A DNA stretch of 5,889 bases from Parcubacteria group bacterium GW2011_GWB1_42_6 (lineage in GTDB: Bacteria > Patescibacteriota > Minisyncoccia > Portnoybacterales > GWB1-42-6), in the NCBI GenBank assembly GCA_000997475.1, contig LCEC01000054.1:1-5889 (forward strand), read 5' to 3'. Shown here piece by piece: positions 1-4,570 of this stretch. Each line of letters opens with the position of its first letter. The first letter of the stretch is position 1. The translations under genes were made by a program, and so were the position numbers. The notes beneath the pieces were generated by a model, which saw nothing but the letters and a program-made list of their open reading frames with translations, did no database searches and was not told where the DNA came from.

Positions 1-50
1 GTTTGCAACTCTTGTTGTTGTTTATTTGTTAGTTTGGCACATCTTTGCAT
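1..50 (-). CDS. Possible 5' end of an unidentified gene (partial)
   Basis: An ATG at 50-48 opens a frame that stays open for 16 codons to the window edge, reading MQRCAKLTNKQQQELQ. It is too short to identify. Support comes almost entirely from context: an extended -10 box (TG-A-TATAAT) ends 6 nt upstream of the ATG, which would place the transcript start at or next to the A of the ATG. That is the same leaderless arrangement seen for valS. There is no Shine-Dalgarno sequence. The gene lies 31 nt downstream of the sugar transferase stop, on the same strand. The frame could be open by chance, so the call is tentative. Confidence 0.4.
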   Translation of the reverse strand, partial: MQRCAKLTNKQQQELQ

Positions 51-56
51 GTTTTA

Positions 57-65
57 ATTATATCA
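57..65 (-). promoter_or_regulatory. Extended -10 promoter (TGATATAAT)
   Basis: On the minus strand the sequence reads TGATATAAT, a perfect TGnTATAAT extended -10 element. It is followed by TAAAAC and then ATG at 50. The best -35 candidate, about 18 nt upstream (81-86, TTTAGA), matches TTGACA at 4 of 6 positions and lies inside the end of the sugar transferase gene. An extended -10 can work with a weak -35. The spacing predicts a leaderless transcript. Confidence 0.55.
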
Positions 66-81
66 TATTTTAGTGCCGTTT

Positions 82-723
82 CTAAATGTGATGTCTATAA
101 ACTCCTTTCGCCCTTAAAACCGTCAAAACGGTTGATAGAATAATTTTGATATCTTCCATAACTATCCTCCAGCCGGAGTTATCGCGGCAAAAATCTATAT
201 AAGCCATATCCGATTCTTCCTGGTTGGGCGGAGGAATTTTGTCTTTCTGCGCCTGAAAATATCCGGTCAGTCCGGCTTTTATCAATTTTTTGGAATATAA
301 TCCTTTGCTTATCAACCTCTCGGAATTTGCCGGCGCGACCGGCCTGGGCCCCACCAAGCTCATATCCCCTTTTAAGATATTGAAAAGCTGGGGCAATTCG
401 TCAAAATAAAAAGGTTTGATGATCCGGCCCGCGTAAGTCAAATTGATTTTATTTCCTTCCAGTTTTTTTGTGTCTATGAGTTTTTCCGTCTCAAGAATTT
501 TATCCAGAGCTTTTTGTTTGAATAATCTGAATTTAAGAATTTCAAAAGGTTCGCCGGCTGAAATTCTTTTCTCCCGATAAATAATTTTCCCCCGCGAAGA
601 AGGGATGAAAATATTTTCCAAAACCATCATTAAAAAAATCGCAACAAAAACCGGCGAAAAAAGCGCGATAAGCGAAAGACTTGCCGCTTTGTCAAAAATT
701 ATTTTTTCCAGCGGTAATCGCAT
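82..723 (-). CDS. Bacterial sugar transferase (monotopic phosphoglycosyl transferase, PglC/WbaP/WcaJ type)
   Basis: This 213-residue protein is a complete catalytic unit of the bacterial sugar transferase family (PF02397 type). Such enzymes transfer a sugar-1-phosphate from a UDP-sugar to undecaprenyl phosphate at the inner face of the membrane, the first committed step of capsule, O-antigen or glycoprotein glycan assembly. Visible features: an N-terminal hydrophobic stretch (about residues 14-40) with the Ser23-Pro24 pair typical of the re-entrant membrane helix; KFR at 64-66; the catalytic Asp108-Glu109 dyad in DELPQLFN; and GDMSLVGPRP at 119-128. The length fits the short PglC-like form, without the extra membrane domains of WbaP. 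KFR is followed by LF instead of the usual TM. The ATG at 723 has no SD but has a -10-like box 9 nt upstream. The donor sugar cannot be read from the sequence, and no other glycan genes are in the window. Confidence 0.93.
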   Translation of the reverse strand: MRLPLEKIIFDKAASLSLIALFSPVFVAIFLMMVLENIFIPSSRGKIIYREKRISAGEPFEILKFRLFKQKALDKILETEKLIDTKKLEGNKINLTYAGRIIKPFYFDELPQLFNILKGDMSLVGPRPVAPANSERLISKGLYSKKLIKAGLTGYFQAQKDKIPPPNQEESDMAYIDFCRDNSGWRIVMEDIKIILSTVLTVLRAKGVYRHHI

Positions 724-732
724 TTTTTATAA

Positions 733-738
733 AATATA
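733..738 (-). promoter_or_regulatory. Putative -10 box of the sugar transferase gene
   Basis: The minus strand reads TATATT (5 of 6 to TATAAT), followed by nine A/T bases and the ATG at 723. No SD lies in between. A transcript would begin within a few bases of the start codon. The region is very AT-rich and no good -35 is visible, so this could be a chance match. The preceding terminator (760-788) makes a separate promoter here necessary, unless readthrough from the Nudix gene suffices. Confidence 0.35.
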
Positions 739-759
739 GTTAAATTTTATCGGATAAAG

Positions 760-788
760 AAAGAGAGCCTGTTTTTTAAGCTCTCTTT
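760..788 (-). terminator. Intrinsic terminator of the valS-Nudix unit
   Basis: Perfect 9-bp inverted repeat: AAAGAGAGC at 760-768 and GCTCTCTTT at 780-788, with an 11-nt loop. On the minus strand the 3' arm ends in TTT and continues CTTTAT, a modest T-rich tail. The stop codon of the Nudix gene (789-787) overlaps the outer end of the first arm. The hairpin therefore begins before translation ends, and a ribosome terminating there could affect folding. Confidence 0.7.
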
Positions 789-1293
789 AAAAATCCAAAC
801 TTTCAACCTCCTTTAACTCAACTCTCAAAACTTCATTTCCCCTCTCGTCAAAATAAATTTTTCCATTCAATTTGGCGCCTCTGATGACTTGGGGCATCCA
901 GAAACGATCCGCCGGCCACATGGTCAGATTGCCTTTTTCATCGACGTAAGGAAGGCAACCGCAATGAAACCAGGCATGCGATCTCATTTCTTTTGTATCC
1001 TTCGGTTCGCCCTGCCATTCTTTGGCAATAAAAATCCAGCATTCGACTTTTGGCTTGCCGGCGAAAACAAAAATAAGATGACAAGCGGGAATCAGATCTT
1101 CCTCGCGCGTAATAAGCGCGCTTTCTTCCTCTGTCTCCCTCACTGATGTTCGTCTGATAGTTTCTCCGGATTCAATGTGGCCGCCGTAGCCGTTCCAGCG
1201 GCCAATACCCAAACCCCCGTCGAACCCCGTATTTTTTATCCCCAAAAGAACTTCTTCGCCTCTGACTACGAGACAAATCGTTTGCTGAAACAT
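787..1293 (-). CDS. Nudix hydrolase, MTH1-like (oxidised purine nucleoside triphosphatase)
   Basis: 168 residues from the ATG at 1293. This start is chosen over an in-frame ATG eight codons upstream because AAAGGAGG lies 7 nt before it. The Nudix box spans 38-60 (G38, E44, R52, E53, E56, E57), with Ala59 in place of the usual Gly. Similarity to human MTH1 runs along the whole chain: GRWNGYGGHIESGET near 31-45, the EMR segment at 102-104, MWPADRFW at 125-132, and KLNGKIYF at 141-148. The family hydrolyses 8-oxo-dGTP or 2-hydroxy-dATP to the monophosphate and so keeps damaged nucleotides out of DNA. Asn34 and Trp126, equivalent to MTH1 Asn33 and Trp117, are kept. The first Asp of the WPDD base-recognition motif is Ala128, and the second is kept as Asp129. 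The gene starts 28 nt after the valS stop and is probably co-transcribed with it. Nudix substrates are hard to predict, so the exact substrate is open. Confidence 0.93.
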   Translation of the reverse strand: MFQQTICLVVRGEEVLLGIKNTGFDGGLGIGRWNGYGGHIESGETIRRTSVRETEEESALITREEDLIPACHLIFVFAGKPKVECWIFIAKEWQGEPKDTKEMRSHAWFHCGCLPYVDEKGNLTMWPADRFWMPQVIRGAKLNGKIYFDERGNEVLRVELKEVESLDF

Positions 1294-1300
1294 ATGATTG

Positions 1301-1308
1301 CCTCCTTT
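1301..1308 (-). promoter_or_regulatory. Strong Shine-Dalgarno of the Nudix gene
   Basis: AAAGGAGG on the minus strand, 7 nt before the ATG at 1293. It fixes that ATG as the start and excludes the in-frame ATG at 1317, which lies upstream of this site. Confidence 0.85.
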
Positions 1309-1321
1309 ATTTTGCAATAAG

Positions 1322-2506
1322 CTATAAGCTATTGGCTATTTCCGGCCATTTTGAAACCAAAAGCAATTCTTTTTGGCCCAGATTGCCCCAAATTTCTTCG
1401 GTTATAAAAGGCATAAATGGGTGCAAGAGCTTTAGGCTGTTCAATAGAACGAAAGAAAGAACTTTTTTCACGCTTTCATCATCTTTGGTTTTTGAGTATT
1501 CGATGTATTTATCCGCGAAATCGTGCCACAAAAATTCATAAATCGCGTGCGCCGCTTCGCCAAAATTATATTTTTCGAGATTCGATTCGACTTCTTTTTG
1601 GACGGTCTTATATTTTTCAAAGATATTTTTGCTTTCTTCGTCCAATTGGGCGCCATTTAAATCCGCATCCAAATTCTCTCCCGTTTGCAGGCTGACAAAC
1701 CGGCTGATATTCCAAAGTTTATTGGCGAACTTTTTGCCCATCATAATCACATCTTCGTTAAAACGGATATCTTGCCCGCCAAAGGCTTGATAAATCAACC
1801 CAAAGCGCGTGGCGTCGGCGCCGTATTTATCAATCAAAATCAAAGGATCAATCCCCGTTCCCAAGGATTTGCTCATCCTTTTGCCGTCTTTGGTGAGAAT
1901 CGTGGCATGGGTTAAAACTTTGCCAAAAGGCGCTTTGCCCGTAAAATGCAAGCCGGAAAAAATCATTCTCGTCACCCACAGATGCAAAATATCCCGAGCC
2001 GAAGTGATTGATGAAGTGGGATAAAATTCCTTGAAATCTTCCGTTTCCTTGGGCCAGCCCAAAGAAGCAAACGGCCAAAGAGCCGAAGAAAACCAGGTGT
2101 CAAAAGTGTCTTCGCTGTTTTCAATAGGAATTTTGTGTCCCCACCAGATCTGGCGCGAAACGCACCAATCGCGCACATTTTCAAGCCAGTTGACGGCGAT
2201 TTTTTTCCAACGCTCCGGATAATATTCAATCTCCCCTTTTTCAATCGCGGCCAAAGCTTTTTCGGCCAACGGCTTCATTTTCAAGAACCACTGTTTGGAA
2301 AGCATCGGCTCAACGGTTGATCCGCAACGGTAGCATTTGGCGACATTATGGACAAATTCTTCTTCTTTTTCAAAAAGATTTTTTTCTTTGAAAATTTGAA
2401 CGACTTTTTCGCGCGCTTCGATAATTTTTAAGCCGTCAAATTCCGCGCCGATGTTTATGATTTTGCCAATTTCATTAATAACCTTGAAATAGGGCAGATT
2501 GTGGCG
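1322..2506 (-). CDS. valS: Valyl-tRNA synthetase, C-terminal piece (downstream of the frameshift)
   Basis: 394 codons in one frame, from RHNLPYFKVI to a TAG stop. The frame is open back to 2524, but the first ATG is at 2305. It contains the end of the editing domain, CYRCGSTVEPMLSKQWF, NWLENVRDWCVSRQIWWGH (substrate side of the Rossmann fold), DTFDTWFSSALWPF, the KMSKS-type loop as RMSKS (1879-1865) in a KDGKRMSKSLGTG context, and the anticodon-binding helical domain up to HPFMPFITEEIWG. Two things are short. After WWGHKIP the chain goes directly to IENSEDTFDTW, without the roughly 30-residue cysteine-containing insertion most bacterial ValS have there. It also ends at SKWPEIANSL, without the C-terminal coiled-coil tRNA arm. 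A polypeptide begun at the ATG at 2305 would hold the KMSKS half but not the ATP-binding HIGH motif. Confidence 0.85.
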   Translation of the reverse strand, partial: RHNLPYFKVINEIGKIINIGAEFDGLKIIEAREKVVQIFKEKNLFEKEEEFVHNVAKCYRCGSTVEPMLSKQWFLKMKPLAEKALAAIEKGEIEYYPERWKKIAVNWLENVRDWCVSRQIWWGHKIPIENSEDTFDTWFSSALWPFASLGWPKETEDFKEFYPTSSITSARDILHLWVTRMIFSGLHFTGKAPFGKVLTHATILTKDGKRMSKSLGTGIDPLILIDKYGADATRFGLIYQAFGGQDIRFNEDVIMMGKKFANKLWNISRFVSLQTGENLDADLNGAQLDEESKNIFEKYKTVQKEVESNLEKYNFGEAAHAIYEFLWHDFADKYIEYSKTKDDESVKKVLSFVLLNSLKLLHPFMPFITEEIWGNLGQKELLLVSKWPEIANSL

Positions 2507-3318
2507 GGCCTGCCAAATTCTTTGTCAACAAAAACATCTTCAACGATGGGAATTTCCCGATCGACTATCGGCAATAAAATAGTTTTGCCGATCATATTTT
2601 TATACCGTTCGTCTTTGGGATTCACCGCCACGGCCGCGTCGCCCAACATTGTTTCGGGACGAGTTGTGGCAACGATTATAAATTCATCGCTGCCTTTGAT
2701 CGGATATTTCAAATGCCAAAGCTTGCCTTTTTCTTCAACGTATTCCAGCTCTAAGTCGGAAAGCGCCGTTTGGTCTTTAATGCACCAATTAATCACTCGC
2801 TCGCCTTGGTAAATTAATCCTTCGCTCTGGTATTTTTCAAAAGCCGCCTTGACCGCTTTTTGATAATCTTCGTCCATCGTAAAACGGGTCCGGCTCCAAT
2901 CGAGCGAGCAACCCAAGCTTTTCAATTGGTCCAAAATTATATTGCCGTATTTTTCGCGCCATTCCCAAATTTTTTCCAAAAATTTTTCTTTGCCCAAATC
3001 ATGCCGCGAAAGCCCTTGCTTTTTTAAATCTTTTTCCACCACGTTTTGCGTGGCGATGCCGGCATGATCCGTTCCGGGAATCCATAGCGCCCTGAATCCC
3101 TTCATGCGGTGGTAGCGGATCAAAATATCCGAAATCGTGTTTTCCAGCGCGTGGCCCATATGTAAAGAACCCGTGATATTGGGCGGGGCGATGGCGATCA
3201 CAAAAGACTTGCCGTTTTGATCGGGCAAATTATCGGGATTAAAATAGCCTGAATCAAGCCACTTTTGGTAGATCTTGGATTCAACTTCTTTCGGGTTGTA
3301 GGCGGCGGATTCCTTCAT
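2455..3318 (-). CDS. valS: Valyl-tRNA synthetase, N-terminal piece (upstream of the frameshift)
   Basis: 287 residues from the ATG at 3318, the first 269 of which are authentic ValS. The start YNPKEVESKIYQKW is typical of ValS. APPNITGSLHMGHALENT carries the HIGH-type ATP motif as HMGH (residues 53-56), followed by GTDHAGIATQ, the CP1 region with RTRFTMDEDY, and the editing-domain segments VATTRPETMLGDAAVAVNPKDERY and VDKEFG. The TTRPETMLGD threonine-rich peptide of the editing site is present. The last 18 residues are out-of-frame product and should not be read as family sequence. There is no SD. A perfect TATAAT ends 4 nt before the ATG, suggesting a leaderless message. Confidence 0.85.
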   Translation of the reverse strand: MKESAAYNPKEVESKIYQKWLDSGYFNPDNLPDQNGKSFVIAIAPPNITGSLHMGHALENTISDILIRYHRMKGFRALWIPGTDHAGIATQNVVEKDLKKQGLSRHDLGKEKFLEKIWEWREKYGNIILDQLKSLGCSLDWSRTRFTMDEDYQKAVKAAFEKYQSEGLIYQGERVINWCIKDQTALSDLELEYVEEKGKLWHLKYPIKGSDEFIIVATTRPETMLGDAAVAVNPKDERYKNMIGKTILLPIVDREIPIVEDVFVDKEFGRPATICPISRLLMKLAKS

Positions 3319-3322
3319 GATG

Positions 3323-3328
3323 ATTATA
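3323..3328 (-). promoter_or_regulatory. -10 box of valS (TATAAT)
   Basis: A perfect TATAAT on the minus strand is followed by CATC and the ATG at 3318. A start point five bases downstream would be the A of the ATG, so the mRNA would be leaderless. No SD exists. The best -35 candidate is TTGAAT at 3348-3353 with a 19-nt spacer, which is longer than ideal. Confidence 0.5.
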
Positions 3329-3376
3329 ATTCCAATCTACAAATTTTATTCAAATGCTGCGAATTTCGCATCCATT

Positions 3377-3418
3377 CCCTCCTTTGCAAAAGAGCTTGCC
3401 CCGCCACTGCGGGGAGGG
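3377..3418. repeat. GC-rich nested inverted repeat
   Basis: CCCCGC (3399-3404) and GCGGGG (3409-3414) form a 6-bp stem around CACT. Farther out, CCCTCC (3377-3382) could pair with GGAGGG (3413-3418) in an alternative fold. The CCTCC...GGAGG style matches the hairpin at 3598-3616. No coding potential is visible. It looks like a degenerate member of an intergenic repeat family. Confidence 0.5.
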
Positions 3419-3436
3419 TTAGGCCTTCGAATTTCT

Positions 3437-3507
3437 CCCATTCAGGGTCTGAGCCCCTTCCCATTCGGGTCTGAGACCCTTCAGGGTCGAATGACAGGGT
3501 CGAACGA
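3437..3507. repeat. Cluster of degenerate GGGTC-containing short repeats
   Basis: Two copies of a unit reading CCCATTC(A)GGGTCTGAG(A)CCC start at 3437 and 3460. The second contains a perfect GGGTCT-G-AGACCC palindrome (3467-3479). They are followed by two 13-nt tandem copies, CAGGGTCGAATGA (3482-3494) and CAGGGTCGAACGA (3495-3507), differing at one base. The CAGG-CTCTGAG block after that reuses the same words. The layered, inexact copies look like an intergenic repeat family. They do not resemble a CRISPR or a coding repeat. Confidence 0.65.
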
Positions 3508-3532
3508 CAGGCTCTGAGTTTGTCGAAGAGGA

Positions 3533-3590
3533 GGATTTTATGAATAAGAATTCAAATCAATATTGAAATAAATTCTTATTCATAAAATCC
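3533..3590. repeat. 58-nt near-perfect palindrome
   Basis: The two 29-nt halves are reverse complements at 26 of 29 positions. The outer 20 bp (3533-3552 with 3571-3590) pair without mismatch, and the centre is a TCAATATTGA palindrome (3557-3566). As RNA it would form a 20-bp AT-rich stem with an 18-base loop. Each strand shows a GGAGG-like sequence, then ATTTT, ATG and eight codons to TGA. It lies in the spacer between two divergently unrelated transcription units of the same strand. It has no T-run and is not a typical terminator. Confidence 0.85.
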
Positions 3591-3597
3591 CTCCCAA

Positions 3598-3616
3598 CCT
3601 CCCTTTAGAAGGGAGG
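3598..3616. repeat. Short hairpin CCTCCCTT-TAG-AAGGGAGG
   Basis: A perfect 8-bp stem (3598-3605 with 3609-3616) around TAG. It has no T-rich tail on either strand, so it is more likely part of the repeat-rich spacer than a terminator. Confidence 0.6.
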
Positions 3617-3621
3617 AGCGG

Positions 3622-3644
3622 ATGCGGGTTTCGTGCTTCCGCAT
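3622..3644. repeat. Hairpin ATGCGG...CCGCAT
   Basis: A 6-bp stem (3622-3627 with 3639-3644), extendable by one G-U pair, with an 11-nt spacing. On the plus strand it is followed by GTTTTT, which resembles a weak terminator, but there is no plus-strand gene upstream for it to serve. Confidence 0.4.
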
Positions 3645-3712
3645 GTTTTTCGTAATTTCGTAAGAATATCACTTCTTCCATTATCCCCAAAAAAGCATAT
3701 CTGGTCAAATAA

Positions 3713-3743
3713 AAAAGACGGCGATTTTTATCTGCCGTCTTTT
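3713..3743 (-). terminator. Strong intrinsic terminator of the radical SAM operon
   Basis: A perfect 10-bp stem, AAAAGACGGC (3713-3722) with GCCGTCTTTT (3734-3743), and an 11-nt loop. Read on the minus strand it ends in TTTTTT, then ATTTG. It begins 14 nt after the radical SAM stop codon. The design (A-rich arm, GC core, T-run) matches the terminator at 760-788 but is stronger. It isolates the upstream operon from valS. Confidence 0.88.
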
Positions 3744-3757
3744 ATGGAAACTTTCGG

Positions 3758-4570
3758 TTATCTTTGCCGAAAGGACCAGCGAAAATGATTCGCATTAAGA
3801 TCTTTGGCAAAGGACTTTACAAAGGACATTTCGGCATCTTTTAGTCCCAGACGCCTGGTTTGCGAGTTGGGATCCAGATAATTTACCTTGATAAAAACCT
3901 TATCCGGATCAAACAAACGCTTAATTTTTACGACCTGATATTCAAAACCCTCCATAATAACAAAGTTCAGAGTAACCAATCCTCCATGCCATCTTTCCAC
4001 CACCTCCGCCACTTCTTCCAGATTCATCATGCGAACGCCAGAGCTTAAATCATGCCTTTCTTGGTCGGATGTGGTATGGCATGAAAATTGGAGCCTTATT
4101 TTTACACCGCAGTCAGAAAACAGCTGCAATGATTTGAAGAACGAATTTGAGCAATTGGGGCCTGATGTTGAAACAACAAAAGAAAAATCGGGAAAAGAAT
4201 TTTTCAATCCCTCAATCGCCTTCAATGTTTCTACAGGGTTTACCAAAGGATCGCCCATTTGTTTAAAGGAAACCTTTGTTTCAAAAACTCCGGGATGAGA
4301 TCCTTTCCTTTTTAACAAGACTTCTGCTTGTTCAATAATTTCAAAGGAAGTCAACGAGCGAAAATGCTCGAAATTCCGAGTAAAACAATACAGGCAACCT
4401 ATTTTGCATCCGGAACAAAGAGACAACCCGATTTTCCTCCTGACCAGGCCATCGATTCCATCGGTAATAATCTTATCCGCGGAAAGAACGGGCAAGTTAT
4501 CTTTACTCCGAAAAACGAAACCATTTCCTTGTCTGATTTCATGGATGGATTGAAGAGTGAGCTCTCCCAT
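3758..4570 (-). CDS. RlmN-like radical SAM protein, no methyl-carrier cysteine
   Basis: 270 residues from the ATG at 4570. The iron-sulfur/SAM motif is CKIGCLYC (Cys55-x3-Cys59-x2-Cys62). The rest follows the RlmN/Cfr layout closely: FRSLTSFEIIEQ, then QMGDPLVN (104-111, cf. GMGEPLxN), VSTSGPN, FSCHTTSDQERHDL (cf. SLHAxxDExRxxL), NFVIMEGF, and VNYLDPN (cf. VNLIPFN). The chain stops where RlmN has its C-terminal ACG motif. The cysteines outside the cluster (52, 140, 154 and 164) all lie before the last 100 residues, so the RNA-methylation cysteine is absent. The N-terminal helical domain of RlmN is also reduced to about 50 residues. I therefore infer a radical SAM enzyme with an RlmN-like fold and a different reaction, substrate unknown. 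The gene overlaps the pyruvate-kinase-like gene by 32 nt, so the two are probably translationally coupled. Confidence 0.88.
   Translation of the reverse strand: MGELTLQSIHEIRQGNGFVFRSKDNLPVLSADKIITDGIDGLVRRKIGLSLCSGCKIGCLYCFTRNFEHFRSLTSFEIIEQAEVLLKRKGSHPGVFETKVSFKQMGDPLVNPVETLKAIEGLKNSFPDFSFVVSTSGPNCSNSFFKSLQLFSDCGVKIRLQFSCHTTSDQERHDLSSGVRMMNLEEVAEVVERWHGGLVTLNFVIMEGFEYQVVKIKRLFDPDKVFIKVNYLDPNSQTRRLGLKDAEMSFVKSFAKDLNANHFRWSFRQR

Larger units (their letters stand above)
1322..3318 (-). pseudogene. valS: valS, valyl-tRNA synthetase gene interrupted by a deletion with frameshift
   Basis: The two coding pieces, 3318-2512 and 2506-1322, together read as one class I valyl-tRNA synthetase, but they are in different frames. 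The first frame is right through VDKEFG (residue 269) and then runs out of frame to a stop at 2455. The second resumes as RHNLPYFKVI at 2506. In ordinary ValS about 20 residues lie between these two points (TGAVKVTPAHD and the following stretch), so this is a loss of roughly 55-60 nt, not a one-base slip. The missing block carries the conserved HD of the editing site in the CP1 domain. The joined pieces give about 663 residues, against roughly 850-950 for typical bacterial ValS. The gene is normally essential, so either the cell has another copy, the sequence is misassembled here, or two polypeptides are made. The sequence alone cannot decide. Confidence 0.85.

Noticed and set aside
889..1146. 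Plus-strand ORF opposite the Nudix gene
   Set aside because: It is the antisense of a well-supported Nudix domain and shows no family similarity. Other plus-strand ORFs opposite valS, the radical SAM gene and the pyruvate-kinase-like gene are rejected for the same reason.
1291..1317. Upstream in-frame ATG at 1317 as start of the Nudix gene
   Set aside because: The SD AAAGGAGG lies between this ATG and the one at 1293, and the family alignment begins at the latter.
2455..2457. Recoded stop codon (alternative genetic code) explaining the split of valS
   Set aside because: The stop at 2455 is TAA and lies in a frame that has already left the family sequence. The other genes end sensibly at TAA, TAG or TGA.
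2500..2527. Programmed ribosomal frameshift joining the two valS pieces
   Set aside because: There is no slippery heptamer at the junction, and about 20 conserved residues would still be missing, so a frame change alone would not restore ValS.
3437..3507. CRISPR-like array
   Set aside because: Repeats are short, inexact and directly abutting, with no uniform spacers and no cas genes.
3622..3650. Plus-strand intrinsic terminator
   Set aside because: The stem is only 6 bp and there is no plus-strand gene upstream. I list it only as a hairpin.
3319..3757. A small gene or tRNA in the spacer
   Set aside because: The open frames there are composed of repeats without SD or family similarity, and I could not find a cloverleaf.
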